From contig NZ_JAGINO010000002.1 of NCBI RefSeq assembly GCF_017876115.1, forward strand, positions 461,718 through 525,717: a stretch of 64,000 bases of DNA. The letters are read 5' to 3'. This stretch comes from Azospirillum picis. Lineage in GTDB: Bacteria > Pseudomonadota > Alphaproteobacteria > Azospirillales > Azospirillaceae. The first letter of the stretch is position 1; every line of letters begins with the position of its first letter. This document shows, in pieces, positions 49,533-57,917 of the stretch. The notes under the pieces are model-generated. The model was not told where the DNA came from. It saw nothing but the letters and a program-made list of their open reading frames with translations, and made no database searches. Position numbers and translations under genes: made by a program.

Positions 49533-50348
49533 ATGCCGGTGTCCTACCTCCGGGCGCTTTCGGAGAGCAAGCGGACCAGACGGGCCAACATTCATCTCGG
49601 CGTCTCGCTGGCCTTCGTCGCAGGGGCGGTCAATGCCGGCGGGCTGCTGGCTGTGCTGCAATACACCTCGCACATGACGGGCATCGTCTCGTCGCTGGCC
49701 GACAACCTGGTGCTGGGGAACCTGGCGGCGGTGACCGCCGGGCTGGCGTCGGTGGCCGCCTTCCTGGGGGGAGCGGCCTATTCGACCATCCTGATCAACT
49801 GGGGCCGCCATCACCGCACCCACAGCGCCTATGCCTACGCGCTGCTGTGGGAGGCGCTCCTGCTGCTGGGGTTCGGCCTGCTGGGCAACAGCCTGGACGG
49901 GCATCGCGCCCTGTTCACGCCGGCGACGGTGCTGCTCCTGTGCTTCATCATGGGATTGCAGAACGCCATCATCACCAAGATCTCCAACGCGGAGATCCGG
50001 ACCACCCACATGACCGGCATCGTCACCGACATCGGGATCGAGCTGGGGAAGATGCTCTACATCAACCTGGGCGAGGAATCGGCGCGCTACAAGCCGGTGC
50101 GCGCCGACCGTTCCCGCCTGCGGCTGCTGGCCACCCTGCTGTCCGCCTTCTTCACCGGCGGGGCGCTGGGCGCCGCCGGCTTCAAGTATGTGGGTTACGT
50201 CACCACCGTCCCGCTCGCGCTGTTCCTGATCCTGCTCGCCATCGTCCCGCTGCTCGACGATCTGCGGACGCGCAGGCGGCTGCTGCTGCGCCACCGCGTC
50301 CGCCGGCGCGATGCCTACGGCCGCCACCCCTCAGGTGAACGGCCGTAG
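49533..50348 (+). CDS. DUF1275 (YoaK-like) membrane protein
   Basis: 271 residues from ATG 49533 with about six membrane segments. The DUF1275 pattern includes VSLAFVAGAVNAGGLLAVL, TSHMTGIVSSLADNLVLGN and CFIMGLQNAIITKISNAEIR, with the repeated THMTGIVTDIG. Family function is unknown. The Arg-rich tail is cytoplasmic. Its end overlaps the tail of the glycosyltransferase gene on the other strand by 18 bases (50331-50348). An earlier TTG at 49521 is possible but unneeded. Confidence 0.88.
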   Translation: MPVSYLRALSESKRTRRANIHLGVSLAFVAGAVNAGGLLAVLQYTSHMTGIVSSLADNLVLGNLAAVTAGLASVAAFLGGAAYSTILINWGRHHRTHSAYAYALLWEALLLLGFGLLGNSLDGHRALFTPATVLLLCFIMGLQNAIITKISNAEIRTTHMTGIVTDIGIELGKMLYINLGEESARYKPVRADRSRLRLLATLLSAFFTGGALGAAGFKYVGYVTTVPLALFLILLAIVPLLDDLRTRRRLLLRHRVRRRDAYGRHPSGERP

Positions 50349-51329
50349 GTTCGACAGGAACTGCTCCGCCGAACGGCGCCAGGAATAGCCGAGCGCGTAA
50401 TCGCGGCAGATCTCGCCGGGAATGGCGAGCGCCCCCGCGACGGCACGCCCGAGATCCTCGTCCAGGCAGCCGGCGCCGGAGCCGTCCACCACGTCCAGCG
50501 GCCCCGGCACCGGATAGGCCGCCACCGGCACGCCGGATGCCAGCGCCTCCAGCAGCACGAGACCGAAGGTGTCGGTGCGCGAGGGGAAGACGAAGACGTC
50601 GGCGGCGGCATAATGCTTGGCCAGTTCCTCGCCATGCCGGGCGCCGGCCCAATGGACGCCGGGATACCTGCGCTGAAGCTCCTCGCGCGCCGGGCCGTCG
50701 CCGACCACCACCTTGCTGCCGGGAAGGTCGAGGCGCAGGAAATCCTCCAGGTTCTTCTCCACGGCGACGCGGCCTACATACATCGACACCGGCCGCGGCA
50801 GGTCGAGGAAACCCTTGTCGCGCGGGCGGAACAGGTCGGTGTCCACCCCGCGGGTCCAGCGCCGGATGTTGGCGAAGCCCCGGCCCTTCAGCGCGTCCTC
50901 GATGGTCTGGGTCGCCACCATCACCGCCGAGGACGGCTTGTGGAAGCGGCGGACCACCGCATAGGACAGCGCCAGCGGGATCGGCGCGCGGTCGCGCACA
51001 TATTCGGGAAAGCGGGTGTGGTAGGCGGTGGTGAAGGGCTTGCCCTGCTTCAGGCAGTAGGACCGTGCGGCGAAGCCGAGCGGCCCTTCGGTGGCGATGT
51101 GGATGCAGTCCGGCCGCATGCCCTCGATCATCGCCCACAGCCGGCGCTTCGCCCCCACCGCCAGCCGGATTTCCGGATATGTCGGCATCGGCAGGGTACG
51201 GAAGCGGTCGGGGCCGATCACCTCCACCGTATGGCCCATCGCCTCCAACTCGCGCCGGACAGTGCCGATGGTGCGCACGACGCCGTTCACCTGCGGGTGC
51301 CAGGCGTCGCTGACGATCAGGATGTTCAC
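50331..51329 (-). CDS. agt: GT4 glycosyltransferase, probable Agt lipid glycosyltransferase
   Basis: 332 residues from GTG 51329, whose GTGA overlaps the plcP stop (51326). It is a GT-B, family 4 enzyme: N-terminal LIVSDAWHPQVNGVVRTIGT, a KPFTTAYHTRFPEYVRDR block and the nucleotide-sugar motif PSRTDTFGLVLLEALASGVP with Glu near the end. In alphaproteobacteria under phosphate starvation, Agt adds glucose or glucuronate to diacylglycerol made by PlcP. The tight coupling to a PlcP-type gene supports that role here. Other glycolipid or capsule sugars are possible. No membrane segment is visible. Confidence 0.82.
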   Translation of the reverse strand: MNILIVSDAWHPQVNGVVRTIGTVRRELEAMGHTVEVIGPDRFRTLPMPTYPEIRLAVGAKRRLWAMIEGMRPDCIHIATEGPLGFAARSYCLKQGKPFTTAYHTRFPEYVRDRAPIPLALSYAVVRRFHKPSSAVMVATQTIEDALKGRGFANIRRWTRGVDTDLFRPRDKGFLDLPRPVSMYVGRVAVEKNLEDFLRLDLPGSKVVVGDGPAREELQRRYPGVHWAGARHGEELAKHYAAADVFVFPSRTDTFGLVLLEALASGVPVAAYPVPGPLDVVDGSGAGCLDEDLGRAVAGALAIPGEICRDYALGYSWRRSAEQFLSNLRPFT

Positions 51330-52180
51330 GCCGGCTCCCGCTCCTTCGCCGGTGCCGGCGCCGCCGCAGGCGCCGCACCGGGCCTGGGGGCGGCCGTGCG
51401 CTGCGCCATGACCTCCGCCCAGTGGATGATCTCCAGCGCGCCGCTGTGGTGCTCGACCAAGGCGGTGCAGGACTCGACCCAATCGCCGTCGTTGCAATAG
51501 AGTATTCCTTCGATGTCGCGCATCTCGGCGGTGTGGATGTGGCCGCAGACCACGCCGTCCACCTTGCGGCGGCGGGCCTCTTCGCCCAGGGCCTCTTCGT
51601 ACTTGCCGATGAACTCGACCGCGGTCTTGGCCTTGTGCTTCAGGTAGGCCGACAGCGACCAGTAGCTGAAGCCCAGCCGGCGGCGCGCCCAGTTGAAGGC
51701 GGTGTTGACGTGCAGCAGCGTGACGTAGGCGTGGTCGCCGAGCAGGGCCAGCCACTTGGCGTAGCGCACCACGGCGTCGAACTTGTCGCCGTGGGTGATC
51801 AGCAGCCGGCGTCCGTCGGCGGTGGTGTGGATCCACTCGTCCACCACCTGCACGCCGCCGAACTGCAGCCCGGCATAGTCGCGCGCCGCCTCGTCGTGGT
51901 TGCCGGGGATGTAATAGACCTGCACGCCCTTGCGGGCGCGGCGCATGATCTTCTGCACGACGTCGTTGTGGGCCTGCGGCCAGTGCCAGGTCTTCTTCAG
52001 CCGCCAGCCGTCGACGATATCGCCGACCAGGAACAGGTGATCGGAGTCGGTGTGCTTCAGGAAATCGAGAAGCATCTCCGCCTGGCAACCGCGCGTTCCC
52101 AGATGAACGTCGGATATCCAGATGCTGCGGTAACGCTTGACCGTGGGGACGGCGTCCATCTTTCGCTCCGTCGTCGCCAT
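51326..52180 (-). CDS. plcP: PlcP-type metallophosphoesterase (phospholipase C-like)
   Basis: 284 residues. Metal ligands are in ISDVHLGTRGCQAE, VGDIVDGWR, YYIPGNHDEAARD, ITHGDKFD and GHIHTAEM, all intact. Database names often read UDP-2,3-diacylglucosamine diphosphatase (LpxH-like), but the GTRGCQAE motif, the coupling to a GT4 glycosyltransferase and the divergent diacylglycerol-kinase-type gene fit PlcP, which frees diacylglycerol from phosphatidyl lipids for glycolipid replacement. The start could be ATG 52180 or ATG 52159. No clear Pho box was seen upstream. Confidence 0.8.
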   Translation of the reverse strand: MATTERKMDAVPTVKRYRSIWISDVHLGTRGCQAEMLLDFLKHTDSDHLFLVGDIVDGWRLKKTWHWPQAHNDVVQKIMRRARKGVQVYYIPGNHDEAARDYAGLQFGGVQVVDEWIHTTADGRRLLITHGDKFDAVVRYAKWLALLGDHAYVTLLHVNTAFNWARRRLGFSYWSLSAYLKHKAKTAVEFIGKYEEALGEEARRRKVDGVVCGHIHTAEMRDIEGILYCNDGDWVESCTALVEHHSGALEIIHWAEVMAQRTAAPRPGAAPAAAPAPAKEREPA

Positions 52181-52391
52181 GAACAGGCTCCATGACCGAA
52201 GTCATCAAGACGAGATCGGTATAAATGAAAGATACCTATCTTGACAATGCTTTGGGTGTGCCGCACCTATTCAGAACAGGATTCCGGCATATGTTCATAT
52301 TTTTGCGTTTCTACTGAAATATACCCGCATCTTTTTATTCACGCTTCTGCAACAGAAGGCGCCGCACGCGCCGGTCAGGGAGAGCGAATCG
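52181..52391. promoter_or_regulatory. AT-rich divergent promoter region of plcP and the lipid kinase gene
   Basis: 211 bases, strikingly AT-rich for this genome. TTGACA near 52234 could be a -35 for the kinase gene. Two Pho-box half-sites (CTGTCAT) were searched for and not found, so phosphate regulation is not supported by sequence, although GTCAT-like fragments occur near 52200. No small RNA is obvious. Confidence 0.5.
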
Positions 52392-53408
52392 GTGCGCGAC
52401 CAGATCACGATCGAAACCGGAGCAGAGGATCGGCCAGCGGCGGGCGGGGCGGCGGCGGGCGCGGCGGCGGAAGACGGGACCGCGGGTGGAAAGGCGGATG
52501 GCTCCACCCCGCGGCGCTACCTGGTCATCCACAACCCGACCGCCGGCGGGCGGCGGGGGCGGCGCCTGCGCGCGGTGACCGCCCGGCTCGAACAGGCGGG
52601 CCTTGCCGTCACCATCCGCCCGACCGGCAGGCGCGGCGACGCGGAGTCCTTCGCCCGGGCCGTCCAGCCCGGTGAGTTCGACGCGGTGGTGGCGGCCGGC
52701 GGCGACGGCACCATCAACGAGGTCATCAACGGCCTGGCCGTCCATGCCGCCGCCGGCCGGCCGATGCCGCTGGGCATCGTGCCGATGGGCACCGCGAACG
52801 TGCTGGCCGCCGAACTCGGTCTGCCGATGGCCGCCGAGGGCATCGCCGCGGTTCTGGCCGACGGCCGGCAGCGCGACATCTGGCCGGCGCTGGCCAACGG
52901 CCGGGTGTTCTCGATGATGGCGGGCGCCGGGCTCGACGCGCGGGTGGTGGAGCGGGTCGACCCGCGGGTGAAGCGCGTGATCGGCACGGGCGCCTATGTG
53001 GCGGAAACCCTGGTGCAACTGGCGACGCGGCCGGATCACCGCTACCACGTCAGCATCGACGGCGGCCCGGCGGAAGAGGTGGCCTCGGTCATCGTCGCCA
53101 AGGGCCATTTCTACGGCGGCCGTTTCATCTGCGCGCCCGACGCCCGGCTGGCCGAGCCGCTGCTGCACGTCTGCCTGTTCCCGCGCGGCGGACGGCTGGC
53201 GGCGCTGCGCTATGTCTGGGGCGTCACCGCCGGCCGGCTGGCGCGCTTCCCCGACTACCGCGTGGTGACGGCGACGCGCGTGCGCATCGAGGGACCGGCC
53301 GGCGAGGGCCTGTTCGCCGACGCGGTGCAGGGCGACGGCGACGTGCTGGCGCGCCTGCCGGTGGAGATCGCGCTGGCGGGCTGGCGGCTGCCGGTGCTGG
53401 CGGGGTGA
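52392..53408 (+). CDS. Diacylglycerol kinase family lipid kinase
   Basis: 338 residues from a GTG at 52392, with AGGGAGAGCG upstream. The catalytic domain has YLVIHNPTAGGRRGRR and GGDGTINEVINGLAVHAAAG, with GTANVLAAELG. The C-terminal beta-sandwich ends in GDVLARLPVEIALAGWRLPV. The family phosphorylates diacylglycerol or other lipids. It is divergent from plcP; by inference it could recycle the diacylglycerol that PlcP makes. The N-terminal ~35 residues are an Ala/Gly-rich linker. Cytoplasmic or peripheral membrane. Confidence 0.85.
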   Translation: MRDQITIETGAEDRPAAGGAAAGAAAEDGTAGGKADGSTPRRYLVIHNPTAGGRRGRRLRAVTARLEQAGLAVTIRPTGRRGDAESFARAVQPGEFDAVVAAGGDGTINEVINGLAVHAAAGRPMPLGIVPMGTANVLAAELGLPMAAEGIAAVLADGRQRDIWPALANGRVFSMMAGAGLDARVVERVDPRVKRVIGTGAYVAETLVQLATRPDHRYHVSIDGGPAEEVASVIVAKGHFYGGRFICAPDARLAEPLLHVCLFPRGGRLAALRYVWGVTAGRLARFPDYRVVTATRVRIEGPAGEGLFADAVQGDGDVLARLPVEIALAGWRLPVLAG

Positions 53409-53448
53409 GACCTATAGCGGGGTGGCGGCAGTCCTTCCGAACAAGGAC

Positions 53449-54126
53449 TTACCCCCTGCCCCGCCCAGCGGAAGGTTGGGGTGAGGGCAACGGCTCCCGC
53501 GCCGGCCCGAGACCCCGCGCCGCCCGAGCCTGCTCCTGCAGTGCCACGTAATGGTGCCACACCAGCCGTGCCGCCAGCGAACGGTGGGGCCGCCAGGGCT
53601 CGGCGACCGCGATCAACTGCGCCGCCGTCGGCTTCTCCGCCCAGCCCTTCAGCCGCTGGACGCCGAGCTGGATCGCCAGGTCGCCGATCGGCCAGATGTC
53701 CGGCCGGTCGAGCGTGGTCATCAGGTAGACCTCGGCGCTCCAGCGGCCGATGCCCTTGAGCGCCACGAGCCGGGCGATCGCCTCCTCGTCGGGCAGGGAG
53801 TGGATGATGTCGAAATCCAGGCGGCCGTCCGCCACCGCCTCGGCGAGGCCGCGGGCATAGCCGATCTTCTGGCGGGAGAAGCCGCAGGCGCGCAGCGTCT
53901 CGTCGTCGAGCGCCAGGATGGCGTCGGGCGTGACCGCGCCGCCCAGGCGTTCCTGCAGCTTGGCCCACAGCGCCAGCGCCACCTTGGTGGAGAGCTGCTG
54001 CTCCATCACCATGCGCAGCAGGCCGACGAAGCCGGTCGGCCGCGTGAAGTCGCGGATGACCGGACCGCCGACCCGCAGGCATTCGGCGAACATGGGGTCA
54101 AGCGCGGTCAGATGCTCGACGCTCAT
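53449..54126 (-). CDS. alkA: DNA-3-methyladenine glycosylase II family (AlkA-like)
   Basis: 225 residues. It is a helix-hairpin-helix glycosylase that removes alkylated bases. The HhH motif is LVALKGIGRWSAEVYLMTTL and the catalytic Asp is in PDIWPIGDLAIQ. The N-terminal QQLSTKVALALWAKLQERLG helix is typical. It is shorter than E. coli AlkA because it lacks the N-terminal beta domain. The last ~15 residues (PLPSPQPSAGRG) come from a dispersed repeat and are probably not part of the functional protein. It lies 42 bases after purS but is functionally unrelated. Confidence 0.88.
   Translation of the reverse strand: MSVEHLTALDPMFAECLRVGGPVIRDFTRPTGFVGLLRMVMEQQLSTKVALALWAKLQERLGGAVTPDAILALDDETLRACGFSRQKIGYARGLAEAVADGRLDFDIIHSLPDEEAIARLVALKGIGRWSAEVYLMTTLDRPDIWPIGDLAIQLGVQRLKGWAEKPTAAQLIAVAEPWRPHRSLAARLVWHHYVALQEQARAARGLGPAREPLPSPQPSAGRGRG
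53454..53488. repeat. Dispersed C/G-tract element at the alkA 3' end
   Basis: CCCTGCCCCGCCCAGCGGAA and GGTTGGGGTGAGGG align with the complement of 15868-15903. It overlaps the last codons of alkA, which read as PLPSPQPSAGRG. It may act as a terminator in both directions between the convergent genes. Confidence 0.72.
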
Positions 54127-54168
54127 CGGCCGTGGCCCATGTCCGGAAAACGGTTCAAGGCCGGCGGC

Positions 54169-54411
54169 TCAGGCCACCAGCTCGATGGCGTAGTCCTCGA
54201 TGACGGTGTTGGCGAGCAGCTTGCTGCACATCGCCTCGACTTCCCGGCGGGCGGCCGCCTCGTCGGTGCTCTTGAGCTGCAGCTCGATCACCTTGCCGGC
54301 ACGGACGTCCTCGACGCCGTCGAAGCCCAGCGTGTGCAGCGCGTGCGCGATCGCCTTGCCCTGGGGGTCGAGAACGCCGCGCTTGAGGGTGACGTGAACC
54401 TTGGCCTTCAT
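54169..54411 (-). CDS. purS: PurS subunit of FGAM synthase
   Basis: 80 residues, full PurS length. PurS is the small subunit of the three-part FGAM synthase (PurL-PurQ-PurS). Signature: KAKVHVTLKRGVLDPQGKAI, FDGVEDVRAGKVIELQL and the C-terminal LANTVIEDYAIEL. It follows purC by 39 bases on the same strand. purQ and purL, which usually follow, are not here; alkA comes next, so the operon is broken at this point. Confidence 0.95.
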   Translation of the reverse strand: MKAKVHVTLKRGVLDPQGKAIAHALHTLGFDGVEDVRAGKVIELQLKSTDEAAARREVEAMCSKLLANTVIEDYAIELVA

Positions 54412-54450
54412 CGGATGTCCGCTTGCTAGAGGGAGGTGGGGGAAAGGGGG

Positions 54451-55215
54451 TTACTGAAGCGTCTTGGGGCCCTTGACGTCGCTCGGCCCGCCTTCCGGCA
54501 GGATGCCGAGGCGCCGCGCGACCTCCTGGTAGGCTTCCTCGACGCGGCCCAGGTCCTGGCGGAACCGGTCCTTGTCCAGCTTCTCGTTGGTCTTGACGTC
54601 CCAGAGCCGGCAGTTGTCGGGGCTGATCTCGTCGGCCAGGACGATCCGCATCTCCTCGTTCTCCCACAGCCGGCCGAACTCCAGCTTGAAGTCCACCAGC
54701 TTGAGGCCGATGCCGAGGAAGAGGCCGGACAGGTAGTCGTTCACGCGCAAGCTGAGCGCGACCATGTCGTCGAGATCCTGGGGAGCGGCCCAGCCGAAGG
54801 CGGTGATGTGCTCCTCCGAGACCATCGGGTCGCCCAGCTCGTCGGACTTGTAATAGTATTCGATGATCGAACGCGGCAGCGGCGTCCCTTCGGGGATCCC
54901 GAAGCGGCGCGACAGGCTGCCGGCGGCGACGTTGCGCACCACGACCTCGATCGGGATGATCTCGACCTCGCGCACAAGCTGCTCGCGCATGTTCAGGCGG
55001 CGCATGAAGTGCGTGGGCACGCCGATCTCGGACAGACGGCTCATCAGATACTCGGAGATGCGGTTGTTCAGCACCCCCTTGCCGGTGATGACCCCCTTCT
55101 TCTGGTTGTTGAAGGCGGTCGCGTCGTCCTTGAAGTACTGCACCAGGGTGCCCGGTTCCGGCCCTTCGAAGAGTACCTTAGCCTTGCCTTCGTAGATGCG
55201 CCGGCGTCGTGTCAT
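54451..55215 (-). CDS. purC: SAICAR synthetase
   Basis: 254 residues from ATG 55215 ([13 protein letters not shown]). PurC joins CAIR and aspartate to form SAICAR. Motifs are [20 protein letters not shown], the ATP-binding [16 protein letters not shown] and the late [11 protein letters not shown] and [14 protein letters not shown]. It is cytoplasmic. It is followed by purS. The in-frame codons back to 55230 add only five residues. The product of PurC is the substrate of PurB, encoded at 23202-24497. Confidence 0.95.
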   Translation of the reverse strand: MTRRRRIYEGKAKVLFEGPEPGTLVQYFKDDATAFNNQKKGVITGKGVLNNRISEYLMSRLSEIGVPTHFMRRLNMREQLVREVEIIPIEVVVRNVAAGSLSRRFGIPEGTPLPRSIIEYYYKSDELGDPMVSEEHITAFGWAAPQDLDDMVALSLRVNDYLSGLFLGIGLKLVDFKLEFGRLWENEEMRIVLADEISPDNCRLWDVKTNEKLDKDRFRQDLGRVEEAYQEVARRLGILPEGGPSDVKGPKTLQ

Positions 55216-55374
55216 TGCGTGTTCGTCCAAATACGTACGGACCGGTCAAGCGAGCTTGCCGGCCCAGGAATGTGCCACAGTGATATAGCAAGCCGGCCGA
55301 TTGAACACAACGACGCGGCGGGGCGGGCCTGGGGGGCGGGTCTGGGGAGCAGGATTGCGCGACCGGCGGGCGCC

Positions 55375-56151
55375 TCACCCCGTTTCGACCGGGCTGTAGG
55401 GCACCGCGTGCGGCCGGCCGGCCGCGAAGTGCCAGATCGCGTCGAGTTCCGGGCGCTCGACCCGCGGCAGGGCGACGAGGCTGCTCGACGTCGTGCCGAA
55501 GCCGCTGGGAAGCAGGAAGTCCATCGCCCCGCGCTGCCCGATGTCGCCCTCCCAGATGCGGCTCCCCATCAGGTCCGGCCAGCCGCCCCAGCCGAAGGAC
55601 TCCGCGTCCGGCGCGTCGGTGGCCGGCGGCGCCGCATGCTCGAACAGCGGACGGTAGAAGGCGGTCCGCGGATCCTGCGGGTCGTCGAGCTCGAAGGCGG
55701 TCAGCATGTGGACGCCCGCCGGGATCGAGGACACTTCCGGCCGGTGGCGGGGGTTGGCGCCGCGGTGGACGATCAGGACGGCGTCGCGGTTGTCGGCGAC
55801 CACGAGGTTGAAGGGCCGGTAGGCGCGGATGTCGAGGTCGGCGAAGCTGCGCGCCGCCTCGGCGGCGTCGGCGTGGTCCAGCGCATCCAGCACCAGCTCG
55901 CCCCGCGACCGCTTGCCGGCCTCCGGCCCCAGCGTGCCGAAGCGGTTGAGGACGACCGCCACCACCCCCTCGTCGTTGAGCCCCATCCAGGAGCCGCCGG
56001 CCAGCTCGTCCAGTCCGGCCACGACGTTGGGCCGGTCGGGCCAGTGGCGCGCCGGCGGCTTCCAGGGACGGCCCGCCATCTCGTCGCGGTTGCCGGCGAC
56101 GACCAGCGGCCATGTTGCATCCGGCCGCCGCAGGAGAATCACGCTGCACAT
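55375..56151 (-). CDS. NRDE (TANGO2-like) family protein
   Basis: 258 residues. The N-terminal Cys2 (MCSVILLRRP) and VVAGNRDEMAGRPWKPPARH are the family hallmarks, and LNDEGVVAVVLNRFGTLGPE follows. The fold is Ntn-hydrolase-like, so Cys2 could be a nucleophile after removal of Met. Function is not established; the human homologue TANGO2 is linked to lipid or heme handling. It is transcribed toward purC from a divergent promoter region shared with the zeta inhibitor gene. Confidence 0.85.
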   Translation of the reverse strand: MCSVILLRRPDATWPLVVAGNRDEMAGRPWKPPARHWPDRPNVVAGLDELAGGSWMGLNDEGVVAVVLNRFGTLGPEAGKRSRGELVLDALDHADAAEAARSFADLDIRAYRPFNLVVADNRDAVLIVHRGANPRHRPEVSSIPAGVHMLTAFELDDPQDPRTAFYRPLFEHAAPPATDAPDAESFGWGGWPDLMGSRIWEGDIGQRGAMDFLLPSGFGTTSSSLVALPRVERPELDAIWHFAAGRPHAVPYSPVETG

Positions 56152-56332
56152 GCGATGCCCTGTCTCTTTTCTGTTGTGGCCCTGCCCTGCCTATGTCCGC
56201 CCGGCGGCCGGACGGACGCGGAAACCCGCGGAATATCCGCGGCGTTAACGCGGCCGGACGGTGACGGGAACCGCCCGCAGGCTATATTATCCATTTATCA
56301 GGGAGCGAAACCATAAGGGAGCCCGGGTCGCC

Positions 56333-56653
56333 ATGACCACCTTCGACGACCGCGAGAAGGCCTTCGAGACCAAGTTCCAGCACGACGAGGACCTGCTCTT
56401 CCGCATCCGCGCCCGGCGCGACCGCCTGGCCGGCGAATGGGCCGCCGACCTCATGGGCCTGAGCGGGGCCGAGGCCGAATCCTATGCCCGCCAGATCATC
56501 GACACCGACATCGCCACCCCCGGTCCGCACGACATCCGCGACAAGCTGCGTGCCGACCTGCACGCCAGGGGCGTCGACATCTCCGACCACCGGGTCGAAA
56601 AGCAGATGGCCCATTTCCTCGACCTCGCGCGCGAGCAGGTCACCAAGGCCTGA
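56333..56653 (+). CDS. F1-ATPase inhibitor zeta subunit (DUF1476)
   Basis: 106 residues from ATG 56333. The alphaproteobacterial zeta subunit binds F1-ATPase and blocks its hydrolytic turnover. The N-terminal MTTFDDREKAFETKFQHDED is the inhibitory segment, and LLFRIRARRDRLAGEWAADL with the C-terminal helix follow. The family is confined to alphaproteobacteria, which supports the taxonomic assignment. An AT-rich TATATTAT near 56284 could be a -10. No atp genes are nearby. Confidence 0.92.
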   Translation: MTTFDDREKAFETKFQHDEDLLFRIRARRDRLAGEWAADLMGLSGAEAESYARQIIDTDIATPGPHDIRDKLRADLHARGVDISDHRVEKQMAHFLDLAREQVTKA

Positions 56654-56713
56654 CGAGGGCACGGGACAAGGGGCGGCGGGCGGCGCGCCTCGCCGCCCCG
56701 GGCTGCGAAACGC

Positions 56714-57595
56714 TCACTCCGCCGCCCGGCGCAGCACCGCCTGGCCGGCATGCTCGGCGATGCGGCGGATCAACTCGTCGATCTCGCCCTTCAGCCGGCC
56801 GAATCCCTCGTGACGCTCCAGCGTCTCCTCGTTCATGTAGAGCCGCCGGTTGATCTCCAACTGGATCGAATGGCGGCCGCGCGCCGGGTCGCCATAGCGC
56901 GCCACCAGCTCCACCCCCTTGTAGGGATCGTTGATTGCCACGCGGTGGCCGAAGCCCCGCAGCGTCCCCGCCACCAGCTCGACGAAGCCGGGCTCGCTGG
57001 TGGTGCCGTCGCGGTCGCCGATCACGAAATCCACCGCCAGCGGGTCGCGCCCGTCGGGGCGCAGGGACGACGGCATCGAGTGGCAGTTGACGTGCCAGAC
57101 CGTGCCGAAGCGGCCGGCGAGCCCGTCGAGCAGCGCCTGCATCTGGGCATGATAGGGGCGGTAATAGCGGTCGATGCGGTCGGCGACGACCGCGGCCGGC
57201 AGCTTGCCGTCATAGAGCGGCACGCCCGGCTTCAGCATGCTGCGCACCAGCCCCATCCCCAGCGTGCTGCGCGCGGTCGGGCGCAGCGGCACCGGCCAGT
57301 CGCCGTCGATCAGCGCCGGGTCGATGTCGTCGATGGCCCGGTTGACGTCGATGCAGGTGCGGGGAAACAGGGCGCACAGCAAGGTGGCGCCATGGTCGGG
57401 GGCGCTGGCGAACAGCTCCTCGACATGGCTGTCCTCGGCCTGGCGCAGCAGGGGATGCGGGCAGATCACCCGGAAATCGGCGGGATAGACGCAGCCGCTG
57501 TGAGGGGAGTCGAACAGGACCGGCAGGCGCCCGTCCCGGCCGGCCGTCCCGGCCGGGTCGTTGCGGACCAGCACGTCATCGATCACGAAGCTCAT
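56714..57595 (-). CDS. N-formylglutamate amidohydrolase family
   Basis: 293 residues from ATG 57595. The family hydrolyses N-formylglutamate, the last step of one histidine-degradation route, and related N-acyl amino acids. Motifs are VLFDSPHSGCVYPADF, CIDVNRAIDDIDPALIDGDW, HVNCHSMPSS and the late IQLEINRRLYMNEETL. No hut genes are near. An AspA/AstE-type gene lies 322 bases away in divergent orientation, which could mean a shared N-acyl-amino-acid pathway. Confidence 0.88.
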   Translation of the reverse strand: MSFVIDDVLVRNDPAGTAGRDGRLPVLFDSPHSGCVYPADFRVICPHPLLRQAEDSHVEELFASAPDHGATLLCALFPRTCIDVNRAIDDIDPALIDGDWPVPLRPTARSTLGMGLVRSMLKPGVPLYDGKLPAAVVADRIDRYYRPYHAQMQALLDGLAGRFGTVWHVNCHSMPSSLRPDGRDPLAVDFVIGDRDGTTSEPGFVELVAGTLRGFGHRVAINDPYKGVELVARYGDPARGRHSIQLEINRRLYMNEETLERHEGFGRLKGEIDELIRRIAEHAGQAVLRRAAE

Positions 57596-57917
57596 CGACC
57601 GCCTCCGACCGGACGACCCGAACATGACAACCGCAAGATCGGCCCCGACCCCATGAATCCGCCGGACCCGTCACCGGCGGGGTCCGGCGGATCCTATAAC
57701 CCATGCGTCAAGGGGGCGTCGACGGCAAATCGTCATGATCCTGCCATGCCCGTGCAACAGAGGCCCTGTGCGGGAAAGGCGGCCGGAACCGGCACGGCGC
57801 CGGCAAGGCGGGCGCGGTCCGGGCCGGCGGCAGCGAAATTTCCCACCCGCCGGGACTGGCGCGGAGTCGCTTGGTTCGTCATACTGACGGGAGCGCCCAC
57901 CATGGCGAGCCCCCCGC
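57596..57917. other. Intergenic region with perfect inverted repeat
   Basis: 322 bases between two divergent genes. It contains a 13-base perfect inverted repeat (ATCCGCCGGACCC at 57657-57669, partner at 57680-57692), followed by TCCTATAACCC, which could be a -10. The repeat may be a regulator site or a hairpin. No gene or RNA was recognised in it. Confidence 0.6.

Noticed and set aside
51326..52180. LpxH (UDP-2,3-diacylglucosamine diphosphatase) assignment
   Set aside because: Motifs are shared, but coupling to a GT4 gene, the length and the GTRGCQAE signature suit PlcP better. LpxH or LpxI function cannot be fully excluded.
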